Assembly: GCF_028473145.1 (NCBI RefSeq)
Contig: NZ_CP092370.1
Location: 2,294,001 to 2,358,000 of the forward strand
Length of the DNA stretch: 64,000 nucleotides
Source: Flavobacterium sp. CBA20B-1
Lineage (GTDB): Bacteria > Bacteroidota > Bacteroidia > Flavobacteriales > Flavobacteriaceae
Direction of reading: 5' to 3'
In this document: piece by piece, positions 1 to 7,554 of the stretch
Position numbering within the stretch: position 1 is the first letter of the stretch
Layout: each line of letters opens with the position of its first letter
The notes under the pieces: generated by a model
The model's input: the letters and a program-made list of their open reading frames with translations, nothing else
The model's database searches: none
Told to the model about the DNA's origin: nothing
Program-made: the position numbers and the translations under genes

Positions 1-82
1 GTTACGGGTTTCCCAGCGTTTAAATAAGATTTCTTATGTTGGTACGATACTAAAATATTAAACAAAGTAATATTTACAAGGA

Positions 83-155
83 TCGTCTCTTCGAGTAGCG
101 CAACGCATTGAAGCGTATCGAGAAGTTCTCGACAAGCTCGAACTGACGAAGATTT
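83..155. repeat. Interspersed intergenic repeat fragment
   Basis: The stretch is richer in GC than its surroundings and full of TCGA/CTCGA words with short inverted arms (CTTCGA near 89, TCGAGAAG near 118, AGCTCGAACTG near 135). It resembles the dispersed palindromic intergenic elements common in flavobacterial genomes. A related fragment containing CAGTTCGA and AAGCTC lies at 8807-8851. No gene is seen in 1-192. Confidence 0.4.
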
Positions 156-194
156 AAAGAATTTATATAATATCAACTTTATTATAAATAAGAA

Positions 195-220
195 GAGGCT
201 GTCCAAAAAGGATAGCCTCT
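195..220. terminator. Hairpin at left end of IS copy 1
   Basis: GAGGCTGTCC and GGATAGCCTC pair around an AAAAA loop, with one G-T position. It lies just downstream of the transposase stop, so it probably ends the transposase transcript, and it overlaps the terminal inverted repeat. The same hairpin is at 11891-11916 in copy 2. Confidence 0.6.
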
Positions 221-223
221 TTG

Positions 224-1894
224 TTATACTACTAACTTTTCAACATCATCACTAAAGTTAATTTCTTGCTTTTTTTGAAATAAAGACCGCTGATAGCATC
301 TAAATTCGACAAAAATGACAAGTTTAGAACCAAAAATACGGCGTTTGAATACCGTTTTTCTTCCCGCAACTGCTACAGCCACCATTTTTCTAAAATTATG
401 TCCAAGAGCCATCAGTAGAAATTCTAATTCTACTTTCTCTAAGCCTTTGAATGTAAATCTATTAAAATCATTATTGTACTTGAGTTGCCCAAAAACAGCC
501 TCTACTTCTATAGGGCGTTTACTGCGATGTTCCAGCCCTTTCTCGCTCGTTAATAAATTTCTCGCTCTTTCTTTAAGCTCATTCAAACGGTGATTGACTT
601 CTATTCTGCGATTACCTTTTGCATTGAAACATTCCTCTCGAAGCGGACAATTATTACAGTTTTTTGCCTGATAATAAGACACTTGCGATTCGTGTCCGTT
701 GCTCGAAATTCGTTTTCCTTTGCCAACATTTTCCATTCGTTGACCCATCGGACAAACGTAAAAATCTTGTTCTTTGTTGTAGAATAAATTCTGAACCAAA
801 AACGGATTATTTTTCATCGTCCGTTTCGTTTCTTTGTGAAAATAATTGTACTTCACGTAGGCTTTAATGCTTTTATTTTCAAGCATTTCATAATTTTCTT
901 CGCTCCCATAACCTGCATCGGCAACCACTTCTTTGCTTTGTTTTCCATAGAGATTTTCAAAACCATCAAGATGCGATTCCAAAGTCGTGGTATCCCCCGG
1001 TTTTTGATGGATGGAAACGTGGGTAATAAACTGATTTTCAGTTGAAATCTGCGTATTATAAGCCGGTTTAAGCTGTCCGTTTTTCATGTGATCTTCCTTC
1101 ATCCGCATAAAAGTAGCGTCGGGGTCGGTTTTGCTGTAAGAATTCCTATTGCCTAAAGTTTCTAGGTCTTTTTCGTATTTTTCTAATTTTGGAAGATGCT
1201 CATCCTGAAGTTTTTGTAGCTCTTTTGCCTGTTTTTTAGTGGGTTCTTTCAGCTTTTTATTCAAGATCGATAGCTTCTCCCGAAGTTCTTCCGAATTGAT
1301 GCTTTTAGGTAATTCTTCTTTGTTAATTTCTTGATTATCAGACTGAATAGCACTTTCGATATCTGAAAGAATCGTGTTGATTTTAACTTCTAATTTTTCC
1401 TTGTATTTTTCAATCGAACCTCTCCAAACAAAAGTATAACGATTCGATTTGGCTTCGATTTTTGTTCCATCAATGTACTGAATATCAAGACTTACATAGC
1501 CCATTTCAACCAGCATTTTCACTACTTCGGCAAATAGTTGTTGAATATGATTTTTTAATATTTTCCCTCGAAAGTCGTTAATGGTTCGGAAATCAGGCGT
1601 AGAGTTGCCCGAAATGTACATGAAATAGATGTTTTCGGTGAGTGCTTTAGCTATTTTCCGGCAAGAATAAACGTTTGACAAATAGCTGTAAAACAACACT
1701 TTAATCATCATTCTTGGATGATATGCAGAGGTACCACCTCCTTTGTACAACTTAATTATATTGCTAATATCCAACGAGTTAACGACCTCTTCGATTAATC
1801 GAACAGGGTGATTATTAGGGATTTTATCAAAAATATTAATCGGAAAAAGTTCAGGACTATTGCCTGTTTGATTTTTAAAAACTACCTTAGCCAT
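224..1894 (-). CDS. IS1182-family transposase (copy 1)
   Basis: This 556-residue DDE transposase moves the surrounding element by cut and paste. The N-terminal part (about 15-95) is DUF772-like. The catalytic core shows D142 in YIDGTKIE, D326 in VADAGYGSEENY, and E463 or E465 in IEVEAVFGQLKY. A lysine/glutamate-rich coiled-coil insertion lies at about 160-250, and four cysteines (381, 413, 416, 422) form a possible zinc knuckle. I chose the ATG giving MAKVVFKN because a longer reading (to 1999) would begin in host DNA outside the element. It differs from copy 2 at N249D, S284P, Q404K, A410S and K459R. The frame is intact, so it may be active. Confidence 0.93.
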   Translation of the reverse strand: MAKVVFKNQTGNSPELFPINIFDKIPNNHPVRLIEEVVNSLDISNIIKLYKGGGTSAYHPRMMIKVLFYSYLSNVYSCRKIAKALTENIYFMYISGNSTPDFRTINDFRGKILKNHIQQLFAEVVKMLVEMGYVSLDIQYIDGTKIEAKSNRYTFVWRGSIEKYKEKLEVKINTILSDIESAIQSDNQEINKEELPKSINSEELREKLSILNKKLKEPTKKQAKELQKLQDEHLPKLEKYEKDLETLGNRNSYSKTDPDATFMRMKEDHMKNGQLKPAYNTQISTENQFITHVSIHQKPGDTTTLESHLDGFENLYGKQSKEVVADAGYGSEENYEMLENKSIKAYVKYNYFHKETKRTMKNNPFLVQNLFYNKEQDFYVCPMGQRMENVGKGKRISSNGHESQVSYYQAKNCNNCPLREECFNAKGNRRIEVNHRLNELKERARNLLTSEKGLEHRSKRPIEVEAVFGQLKYNNDFNRFTFKGLEKVELEFLLMALGHNFRKMVAVAVAGRKTVFKRRIFGSKLVIFVEFRCYQRSLFQKKQEINFSDDVEKLVV

Positions 1895-1953
1895 TGTTGG
1901 TTTTTTGTGCAACTCTAAGATAATTATTTTGGAGAAAAAATACAACAAAAAAA

Positions 1954-1977
1954 AGCTGTCCGACTTTTCGGACAGCT
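1954..1977. terminator. Hairpin at right end of IS copy 1
   Basis: GCTGTCCGA and TCGGACAGC are perfect arms around a short CTTT loop. The hairpin lies upstream of the transposase at the other IS terminus. It could stop transcription entering from the flanking gene and so insulate the transposase. It is repeated in copy 2 at about 13650-13673. Confidence 0.5.
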
Positions 1978-1999
1978 TCTTTATTGTTTTTACCATCAA

Positions 2000-2323
2000 C
2001 TAATACTCTTTCGTATTTTCATGATCTAAATAAATTTTGCCGTATTTCTTGTACCAATACCACAATCCAAAAATGGATAAAAACACCACCAATAATGTTT
2101 GATCGATTTTTTTCCAACGGTCGAACAGTTGGCTGCTCCAAATTACAAATAGTGCAGACAATGATGCGGCTAAATGTACTAACTGAATAATTAGGTAAAT
2201 TTTATACTTTTCGTTCATGTAAAAAACGATGTCGTGAAAAAAAGTAATTCCACAAATATATGCCAACAACAATACGGTTAGTGCCAGCAATAACCACTTT
2301 ATAACATTTAATAAAGCTTTCAT
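2000..2323 (-). CDS. Small integral membrane protein, unknown function
   Basis: I do not recognise this 107-residue protein. It has three to four hydrophobic segments (about 7-30, 42-62, 75-90) separated by short charged turns (NEKYK, DRWKK, KKYGK), with a charged C-terminus ending DHENTKEY, so it is very probably an inner-membrane protein. A TAATTTTG element at 2351-2344 could be its promoter, 20 bases before the ATG. The gene is complete, but IS copy 1 begins only 18 bp after its stop codon, so any downstream partner has been displaced. No function can be assigned from sequence. Confidence 0.6.
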   Translation of the reverse strand: MKALLNVIKWLLLALTVLLLAYICGITFFHDIVFYMNEKYKIYLIIQLVHLAASLSALFVIWSSQLFDRWKKIDQTLLVVFLSIFGLWYWYKKYGKIYLDHENTKEY

Positions 2324-2343
2324 AAAAAATGATTAAGAACAAG

Positions 2344-2351
2344 CAAAATTA
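2344..2351 (-). promoter_or_regulatory. -7 element TAATTTTG for the small membrane protein
   Basis: It matches the Bacteroidetes -7 consensus TAnnTTTG on the minus strand, 20 bases before the ATG at 2323. No clear -33 TTTG is visible at the expected spacing. Confidence 0.4.
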
Positions 2352-2401
2352 AATAAATATTTGTTTGAAATTACGCAGCATTGCAAATAGTTTTATAAAA
2401 G

Positions 2402-2429
2402 GAAAAACGAAGCATACACCTCGTTTTTC
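2402..2429 (-). terminator. Terminator after the ferredoxin gene
   Basis: Perfect 9-bp arms GAAAAACGA and TCGTTTTTC enclose an 11-base loop. Read on the minus strand, the stem ends in CGTTTTTCCTTTT. It lies about 110 bases after the ferredoxin stop. Confidence 0.55.
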
Positions 2430-2537
2430 ACTAAAATAATCCAATAAAATAAATCTATGCATTCAACAAATTCATTCAAATTTGCTTAAAGGTACAAATT
2501 ATTTATGAAAAGTGATTCGTTTTTCCTTAAACATTTA

Positions 2538-2873
2538 TTAACTTTCTGGTGCCAATTCAATTCGTAAGCCTTCAATTTCAGGTGAAATACCAATTTGGCA
2601 ACCTAGCCGGCTGTTTTCTTTCACATTAAAAGCTTCCCACAACATGGCTTCTTCGTCTGGATTTTTTTCGGGTAAATTTACCTCTTCTTCGTTTAAAACG
2701 TAGCATTGACACGAGGCACACATTGCCATACCGCCACAAATACCAATGGTTCCTTCTTCGGCCAATTCATACGCGCGCACCAATTCCATTACGTTCATAT
2801 TCATATCGGTAGGTGCGTCCACAATATGCTCGTTGCCTGCTCTGTCTATTATTGTTATTTTAATATCGTTCAT
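2538..2873 (-). CDS. 2Fe-2S ferredoxin, adrenodoxin type
   Basis: A small soluble electron carrier holding one [2Fe-2S] cluster. Four cysteine ligands are visible with vertebrate/bacterial ISC-ferredoxin spacing: C-x5-C-x2-C in CGGMAMCASC, and a fourth Cys in LGCQIG about 37 residues on. About 111 residues is normal for the family. Two in-frame ATGs exist (2882 and 2873). A TATCTTTG promoter element ends at 2888, so transcription should begin close to the first ATG, which favours the second (MNDIKITI). Such ferredoxins usually serve Fe-S assembly or P450-type enzymes; the Nfu, Mrp and ferredoxin-reductase-like genes 4-6 kb away fit the first role. Confidence 0.9.
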   Translation of the reverse strand: MNDIKITIIDRAGNEHIVDAPTDMNMNVMELVRAYELAEEGTIGICGGMAMCASCQCYVLNEEEVNLPEKNPDEEAMLWEAFNVKENSRLGCQIGISPEIEGLRIELAPES

Positions 2874-2887
2874 AATCTGCATTTTTG

Positions 2888-2895
2888 CAAAGATA
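2888..2895 (-). promoter_or_regulatory. -7 element TATCTTTG of the ferredoxin gene
   Basis: It matches TAnnTTTG exactly on the minus strand and ends only 5 bases before the upstream ATG at 2882, so it helps decide in favour of the start at 2873. The -33 element is not obvious. Confidence 0.55.
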
Positions 2896-2975
2896 CTAAT
2901 AAAAAACCACAGCTATTTAGTATGTAGTGTAACATTAAAGTACAAACCAATACTAATTATAAAAACAATTAAAAA

Positions 2976-3770
2976 ATGAATGCACACGAAATAGATTATG
3001 AGATTTTTGGGGAAGAAATGCAATTTGTAGAGATTGAGTTAGACCCACAAGAGACCGTTGTTGCTGAAGCAGGCAGTTTTATGATGATGGATGACGGTAT
3101 TAAAATGGAAACCATTTTTGGTGATGGCAGTCAGCAACAAGGTGGTTTGTTTGGAAAAGTGTTAAACGCAGGTAAGCGTTGGATTACGGGTGAAGGTTTG
3201 TTTATGACAACTTTTACAAATACCAATTACGGCAAAAAAAAGGTTTCATTTGCATCGCCTTATCCCGGTAAAATCATTGCTTTGGATTTGCGCACCACCA
3301 ACGGAAAGTTTATCTGTCAAAAAGATGCATTCTTGTGTGCTGCAAAGGGTGTTTCGGTAGGTATTGAATTCAACCGTAAAATTGGAACAGGACTTTTTGG
3401 TGGCGAAGGATTTATCATGCAGAAATTAGAGGGAGATGGTTTAGCTTTTATACACGCCGGCGGTACATTGCATAAAAAAATACTACAACCGGGCGAAGTT
3501 CTAAAAGTAGATACAGGTTGTATTGTTGGTTTTACCAGCAGTGTTGCCTACGATATACAATTTGTGGGCGGTATTAAAAACAGTATTTTTGGCGGAGAGG
3601 GATTGTTCTTTGCAACCCTTCAAGGACCAGGCACTGTATATGTGCAGTCGTTGCCTTTTAGCAGATTAGCCGATAGAATCATTGCCCATGCTCCAAGCGC
3701 TGGTGGTAAATCGCAGGGAGAAGGAAGCATTTTAGGTGGTTTAGGTAGATTGCTAGACGGCGATAATTAA
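2976..3770 (+). CDS. AIM24 / TIGR00266 family protein
   Basis: This 264-residue cytosolic protein has the glycine-rich beta-repeat pattern of the TIGR00266/AIM24 family. Visible pieces are the N-terminal [19 protein letters not shown], a middle [23 protein letters not shown], and a C-terminal [16 protein letters not shown] near-repeat, followed by a Gly/Ser-rich tail. The family is widespread in bacteria but its biochemical role is not settled; yeast Aim24 is mitochondrial. There is no signal peptide. The gene stands alone, divergent from the ferredoxin gene, and is closed by a strong terminator hairpin. Confidence 0.85.
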   Translation: MNAHEIDYEIFGEEMQFVEIELDPQETVVAEAGSFMMMDDGIKMETIFGDGSQQQGGLFGKVLNAGKRWITGEGLFMTTFTNTNYGKKKVSFASPYPGKIIALDLRTTNGKFICQKDAFLCAAKGVSVGIEFNRKIGTGLFGGEGFIMQKLEGDGLAFIHAGGTLHKKILQPGEVLKVDTGCIVGFTSSVAYDIQFVGGIKNSIFGGEGLFFATLQGPGTVYVQSLPFSRLADRIIAHAPSAGGKSQGEGSILGGLGRLLDGDN

Positions 3771-3773
3771 TAG

Positions 3774-3808
3774 AAAAACGAGCTTTTATAGAGCTCGTTT
3801 TTTTTTTG
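3774..3808. terminator. Bidirectional terminator
   Basis: AAAAACGAGCT pairs with AGCTCGTTTTT around a 7-base loop, followed by a run of T on the plus strand and an A-run on the other side. It lies between the AIM24-family gene (+) and the end of the ABC operon (-) and can serve both. Confidence 0.75.
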
Positions 3809-3860
3809 ATACTTAAAAGGTTCTTGAAAATATGCAGGGTGAATCTACATTTAAAACAAA

Positions 3861-4562
3861 TTAAACAACCACATCAAAAAACGCTGTTAATTCTTCATAC
3901 GAATACTCTTTGGTGTGAATATCTTTAATGATGTTTCCGCGTTCAAAACAAACAATTCTGTCTGAAATTTCAAAAGTATGATTCAAATCATGGCTTGAAA
4001 CCAACAAGGTTGTCTGTTGGGTATCGGCAATATTTCGTAAAATCTTTTTTAAACGAATTTGTGTAGTGGGATCCAAATTAGCGAACGGTTCATCTAAAAT
4101 AATCACTTTTGGATTGCCAATTAATGTTCCAATGATTCCAACTTTCTTTTGATTTCCTTTAGAAAGATCGCGGATGTATTTGTTTTTACCCAAAATTTCA
4201 TCGTTAAAAAAATCGGCATATGTAACCAAGAAAGCATCGACTTGCTCTTTGGTTTGGTTGCGCAATTCTCCTAAAAAATAAAAATATTCTTCGCAGGTAA
4301 GGTATCCAATTAAAAAACTGTCGTCTAAAAACGCAGTGGTAAAAGCTTTCCAATTTTCGTTTTTGTTCACAATTACTTCGTTGTTCTTAATAAAACCTTG
4401 CGATGGTTCAATTAAATCGAGCAGTAAACTAAAAAAAGTGGTTTTTCCCGCGCCATTGTTTCCTACCAAACCAAAACTTTGCCCCATGGGAATCTCTAAT
4501 TCTTCTATATTTAAAACGGTAGTGCCACCGTAGGTTTTTCGTAATTTATCTACTTGTATCAT
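3861..4562 (-). CDS. ABC transporter ATP-binding protein
   Basis: The ATPase half of an ABC exporter-like system, 233 residues and cytosolic at the inner membrane. The Walker A motif GNNGAGKTT is at 34-42, the signature is LSKGNQKK at 133-140 (LSxGN variant), Walker B is VIILDEP at 153-159 and the H-loop His is 191 (SSHD). It starts 2 bp after the stop of the permease-like gene (4565-6028), so the two are translationally coupled and surely partners. The substrate is unknown; DUF5687-type pairs in Bacteroidetes are uncharacterised. No periplasmic binding protein is nearby, which suggests export or a membrane-remodelling role rather than uptake. Confidence 0.88.
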   Translation of the reverse strand: MIQVDKLRKTYGGTTVLNIEELEIPMGQSFGLVGNNGAGKTTFFSLLLDLIEPSQGFIKNNEVIVNKNENWKAFTTAFLDDSFLIGYLTCEEYFYFLGELRNQTKEQVDAFLVTYADFFNDEILGKNKYIRDLSKGNQKKVGIIGTLIGNPKVIILDEPFANLDPTTQIRLKKILRNIADTQQTTLLVSSHDLNHTFEISDRIVCFERGNIIKDIHTKEYSYEELTAFFDVVV

Positions 4563-4564
4563 AA

Positions 4565-6028
4565 CTATTTATATGCTTGTATGGTTTTATATTTTTGTGA
4601 TTTATAAAGATTTTCTATCAAATTAAACATTGTTTTTTTCAACAATACACCAATTAAACCAATGATTATAAAAGCAATAATTGCCATATTAAACGATAGT
4701 AAACTGGTTAGTAGCAAATACAACACCATAGGAATTGCAATTGTTGGAATACTTAAAAGCAAAGTTTGAACATTAAAGGCTTTTGAATCGCCAAACGCAT
4801 TTTTATTACTCGATAAATCGATTTTAGTGCGAACAAATGCGCCGGTAATGAGCGACATATAACAGTTCCAACCAATGTTATAGCAACCCACTGCAACAAT
4901 AATCAAATAGGTTTGCAACCCAAAAAATAAGTAGAAACTTGCCAAAATAGTGGAGATTAAGGTACCCAAAACCATAATTAACCATTTCGATTCTAAATAT
5001 TGACGGTAGGGAACATTTTGTGTCATCATTAACGGGAAATAACCACTGTCCCAACTTGGTACATACTGCCCGAAAAGCATCATAAAACCACCCGTAATCA
5101 TGATGGAAGCCAATATGATGAAAAAGCTACTGCCTTTATACATGTCCATGGTGAAAAACAATAATCCGTATAATAAAAACACGCCACTCATAAGCAATAC
5201 AGTTCGGGTGCGTTTGTTGCGGGTGAGCAGTTTTATATCGGTTTTTAAGAACGGAGCCAACTTGCCAAATCGGTTTAAAAAATTTAATTCGTAATAAGTG
5301 TAAGTTTCTTTTTTAACAACAACGGCGCTATCTAACGATAAATTTTTAAAGTAAAAACGATAACATGCAACGACTAAAACCAATAAATAAACAACCATCA
5401 CTGCTAACAAAAATGGATAATTGTAAATGGCTTCAAAGAAATATTTGGTGTATGCCGTTACTTCTACATATTTAAAATAATCTAATGCTAAAACAGCTGC
5501 AAAAAGCACTAAAAAAGGCAATGCGAATTTGTTTATATGGTTTAAAAGTTGCACCAAAAAGTTGTTTGCCCAAAAGAAAACCGTGAACGATAAAGCAAAT
5601 AAAATGCTGTTTGTAATACCTATTTCATAATCAAACGCCAACATTAAAAACAACGCAACACCCATACACAGGTTCACAAAGTTAAAGAATGATACAGCCG
5701 ATTTGGTTAAACAATAACTAACAATCGTTTTTTTGCGAATATTTTGTATCAGCAAGGGTTTTACCAAAGTGGTTGGCATTTTTTGAAAGAAATAACGAAT
5801 TACCAAATCGCCCAACCACAAGTAAATGGCATATTTAAAAAAGCCCTGAAACGGATCCAATCCTTCTTCTTCGGCTAGTTTAAACAATCCAGCAACCATG
5901 CCTGTCATAATTACCAAATAGCAAAGTCCGAAATAACCTTTACCCAATGCCATTAAAACACGTTGTGTAACCGCTCCTTTTCGAATCGTGGCTTTCCATT
6001 CCAAGCCAGCAAGTTGTTTAAATGTCAT
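4565..6028 (-). CDS. ABC-2-like permease (DUF5687-like)
   Basis: A 487-residue polytopic inner-membrane protein with about ten to twelve hydrophobic segments spread through its length and a long charged loop near 235-275 (KKETYTYYELNFLNRFGK). The opening MTFKQLAGLEWKATIRKG and the pattern of two six-helix-like halves match what I know of the Bacteroidetes DUF5687 family, which sits next to ABC ATPases. It is the first gene of a two-gene operon with the ATPase and would form the membrane channel. The family name is a recognition by overall pattern, not a search result. Confidence 0.75.
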   Translation of the reverse strand: MTFKQLAGLEWKATIRKGAVTQRVLMALGKGYFGLCYLVIMTGMVAGLFKLAEEEGLDPFQGFFKYAIYLWLGDLVIRYFFQKMPTTLVKPLLIQNIRKKTIVSYCLTKSAVSFFNFVNLCMGVALFLMLAFDYEIGITNSILFALSFTVFFWANNFLVQLLNHINKFALPFLVLFAAVLALDYFKYVEVTAYTKYFFEAIYNYPFLLAVMVVYLLVLVVACYRFYFKNLSLDSAVVVKKETYTYYELNFLNRFGKLAPFLKTDIKLLTRNKRTRTVLLMSGVFLLYGLLFFTMDMYKGSSFFIILASIMITGGFMMLFGQYVPSWDSGYFPLMMTQNVPYRQYLESKWLIMVLGTLISTILASFYLFFGLQTYLIIVAVGCYNIGWNCYMSLITGAFVRTKIDLSSNKNAFGDSKAFNVQTLLLSIPTIAIPMVLYLLLTSLLSFNMAIIAFIIIGLIGVLLKKTMFNLIENLYKSQKYKTIQAYK

Positions 6029-6072
6029 GTTTTTTTATTTAGTAAGTAGTTTTTTTAATGAAATGTTACAAA

Positions 6073-6102
6073 AAAAGAGTATGCTTTTGAACATACTCTT
6101 TT
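6073..6102 (-). terminator. Terminator after the ferredoxin reductase-like gene
   Basis: AAAAGAGTATG and CATACTCTTTT form perfect 11-bp arms around CTTTTGAA. Read on the minus strand the stem runs into CTCTTTTTTTG. It lies 19 bases past the flavoprotein stop. Confidence 0.7.
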
Positions 6103-6120
6103 ACTTTTTATTTAGATGGA

Positions 6121-7179
6121 TTAATCAATCGCTTTTACAACCGCTTTTTCGGCTTCTTTACGTGTTCCGTCGAAACCGTCGATACCTGAAACAGTGGTGT
6201 ATTTCAACACATATTTTTTACCTGGATTTATACGGTTATAAACACTTTGACACATTAAAGTAGCTTCGTGAAATCCGCATAAAATCAATTTTAATTTACC
6301 CGGATAGGTATTGATGTCGCCAATGGCATAAACACCTTCTATATTGGTTTGATAATCAAGTGCGTTGTTTACTTTAATGGCATTTTTTTCGATTTCTAAT
6401 CCCCAGTTTGCAATAGGACCCAATTTTGGCGTTAAACCAAACAATGGAATAAAATAATCGGTTTTAATGGTTCTAGAAGCGGTATCACCACCAAAAGATA
6501 AAGTTACGGCCTCTACATGTTCGTTTCCGTGAATTTCGGTTACTTCGGCTGGCGTTATCAAATTGATTTTGCCTTGATGTTTTAATTCCTGCACTTTTTC
6601 TACAGAATCTAAAGCTCCGCGGAATTCGTTTCGTCTGTGCACCAATGTCACGCTTTTAGCTACTTCGCTTAAAAAGATACTCCAATCTAAAGCAGAATCG
6701 CCGCCGCCGCTTATCACAATGTTTTTACCTCTAAATTGCTCCGGATTTTTCACAAAATACTCCACACCTTTATCTTCATAGAAATTCAATCCTTCAATAA
6801 CCGGTTTGCGTGGTTCAAAACTGCCCAAACCGCCCGCAATTGCTACTGCTTTTGCATGATGTTGTGTGCCTTTGTTGGTGGTAACGATAAAAGTGCCGTC
6901 TTCTAGTTTTTCAATATTTTCAGCAACTTCGTTTAAGGTAAAACCAGGCTCAAACTGCTTAATTTGCTCCATTAAATTATCAATTAATTCAGCAGCACCA
7001 ACCGATGGATAACCGGGAATATCAAAAATTGGTTTTTTAGGATATAATTCTGTTAATTGACCACCTGGTTGCGGTAGTCCGTCTATAATATGACAGCGTA
7101 ATTTTAATAATCCGGCTTCGAACACAGCAAAAAGTCCTGTGGGTCCGGCACCAATTATCAGTATATCTGTTTCGATCAT
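6121..7179 (-). CDS. Ferredoxin--NADP+ reductase, thioredoxin-reductase-like (YumC type)
   Basis: A 352-residue FAD enzyme that moves electrons between NADPH and ferredoxin. The FAD-binding GAGPTG is at 10-15, the NADPH-binding GGGDSA at 158-163 with the phosphate-contacting VHRRNEFRG about 20 residues later, and a second FAD motif is YAIGDINTYPGK. It lacks the CxxC redox centre of true thioredoxin reductases, and it has the C-terminal extension after the FAD motif (VLKYTTVSGIDGFDGT) typical of the type-2 ferredoxin reductases. It lies 90 bp downstream of the Nfu gene, so it may be read from the mrp-nfu promoter, and the ferredoxin at 2.5 kb is an obvious candidate partner. Confidence 0.88.
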   Translation of the reverse strand: MIETDILIIGAGPTGLFAVFEAGLLKLRCHIIDGLPQPGGQLTELYPKKPIFDIPGYPSVGAAELIDNLMEQIKQFEPGFTLNEVAENIEKLEDGTFIVTTNKGTQHHAKAVAIAGGLGSFEPRKPVIEGLNFYEDKGVEYFVKNPEQFRGKNIVISGGGDSALDWSIFLSEVAKSVTLVHRRNEFRGALDSVEKVQELKHQGKINLITPAEVTEIHGNEHVEAVTLSFGGDTASRTIKTDYFIPLFGLTPKLGPIANWGLEIEKNAIKVNNALDYQTNIEGVYAIGDINTYPGKLKLILCGFHEATLMCQSVYNRINPGKKYVLKYTTVSGIDGFDGTRKEAEKAVVKAID

Positions 7180-7269
7180 AAAAGTAAAATTTATATAAAA
7201 TTAAAGAACTAAAAGCACAAAAAAAGTGATAAATATCATTACTTACCACTATTTTGTTTTTGTATTTTT

Positions 7270-7518
7270 TTAAACAACGGCGGGAATATTTTCTACCGTT
7301 TCAATTTCGGGTGCATATTTTTTAATGGTCGTTTCCACGCCCGCTTTCAAAGTCATTTGATTGATTTTGCAAGAAGTGCAAGCACCTTCTAAGCGCACCT
7401 TTACATATTTATCGTCTTCGATAGAAATCAAGCTGATATCGCCACCATCTGATTTTAAAAACGGACGGATTTCTTCTAACGCTTTTTCTACATTCTGTTT
7501 TATAGTTTCTGAAGCCAT
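7270..7518 (-). CDS. NifU C-terminal domain Fe-S scaffold protein (Nfu)
   Basis: An 82-residue stand-alone Nfu domain that carries or delivers an Fe-S cluster. The CxxC motif is C47-T-S-C50 in LEGACTSCKIN, and the preceding LKSDGGDISL is the family signature. I chose the ATG giving MASETIKQ; a longer reading to 7542 adds eight residues (MFDINLKN) not expected in the family. It begins 36 bp after the Mrp stop codon, so the two are very probably one operon that assembles and distributes Fe-S clusters. Confidence 0.9.
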   Translation of the reverse strand: MASETIKQNVEKALEEIRPFLKSDGGDISLISIEDDKYVKVRLEGACTSCKINQMTLKAGVETTIKKYAPEIETVENIPAVV

Positions 7519-7554
7519 ATTTTTTAGATTGATATCGAACAATCGATGGTTAAT

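Larger units (their letters stand above)
193..1981 (-). mobile_element. IS1182-family insertion sequence, copy 1
   Basis: The element is 1789 bp, bounded by 12-bp terminal inverted repeats (AAGAGGCTGTCC on the left; AAGAAGCTGTCC as the complement of the right end; one mismatch). Each end carries a hairpin just inside the terminus. The boundaries come from comparison with the same-length copy at 11889-13677: identity starts at 193 and stops at 1981, and I counted about 11 base differences by eye. The 4 bases outside the ends (TAAG left, TATT right) do not match, so no target duplication is visible, unlike copy 2. The right end is 18 bp beyond the stop codon of the neighbouring membrane-protein gene. 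Confidence 0.9.

Noticed and set aside
315..593. Plus-strand frames inside both IS copies (also 12011-12289)
   Set aside because: They lie opposite the transposase gene and have no similarity to known proteins; conservation between copies only reflects that the IS copies are nearly identical.
1894..1999. Longer N-terminus of transposase copy 1
   Set aside because: The extra codons lie partly outside the IS, differ from copy 2 and pass through the terminal hairpin.
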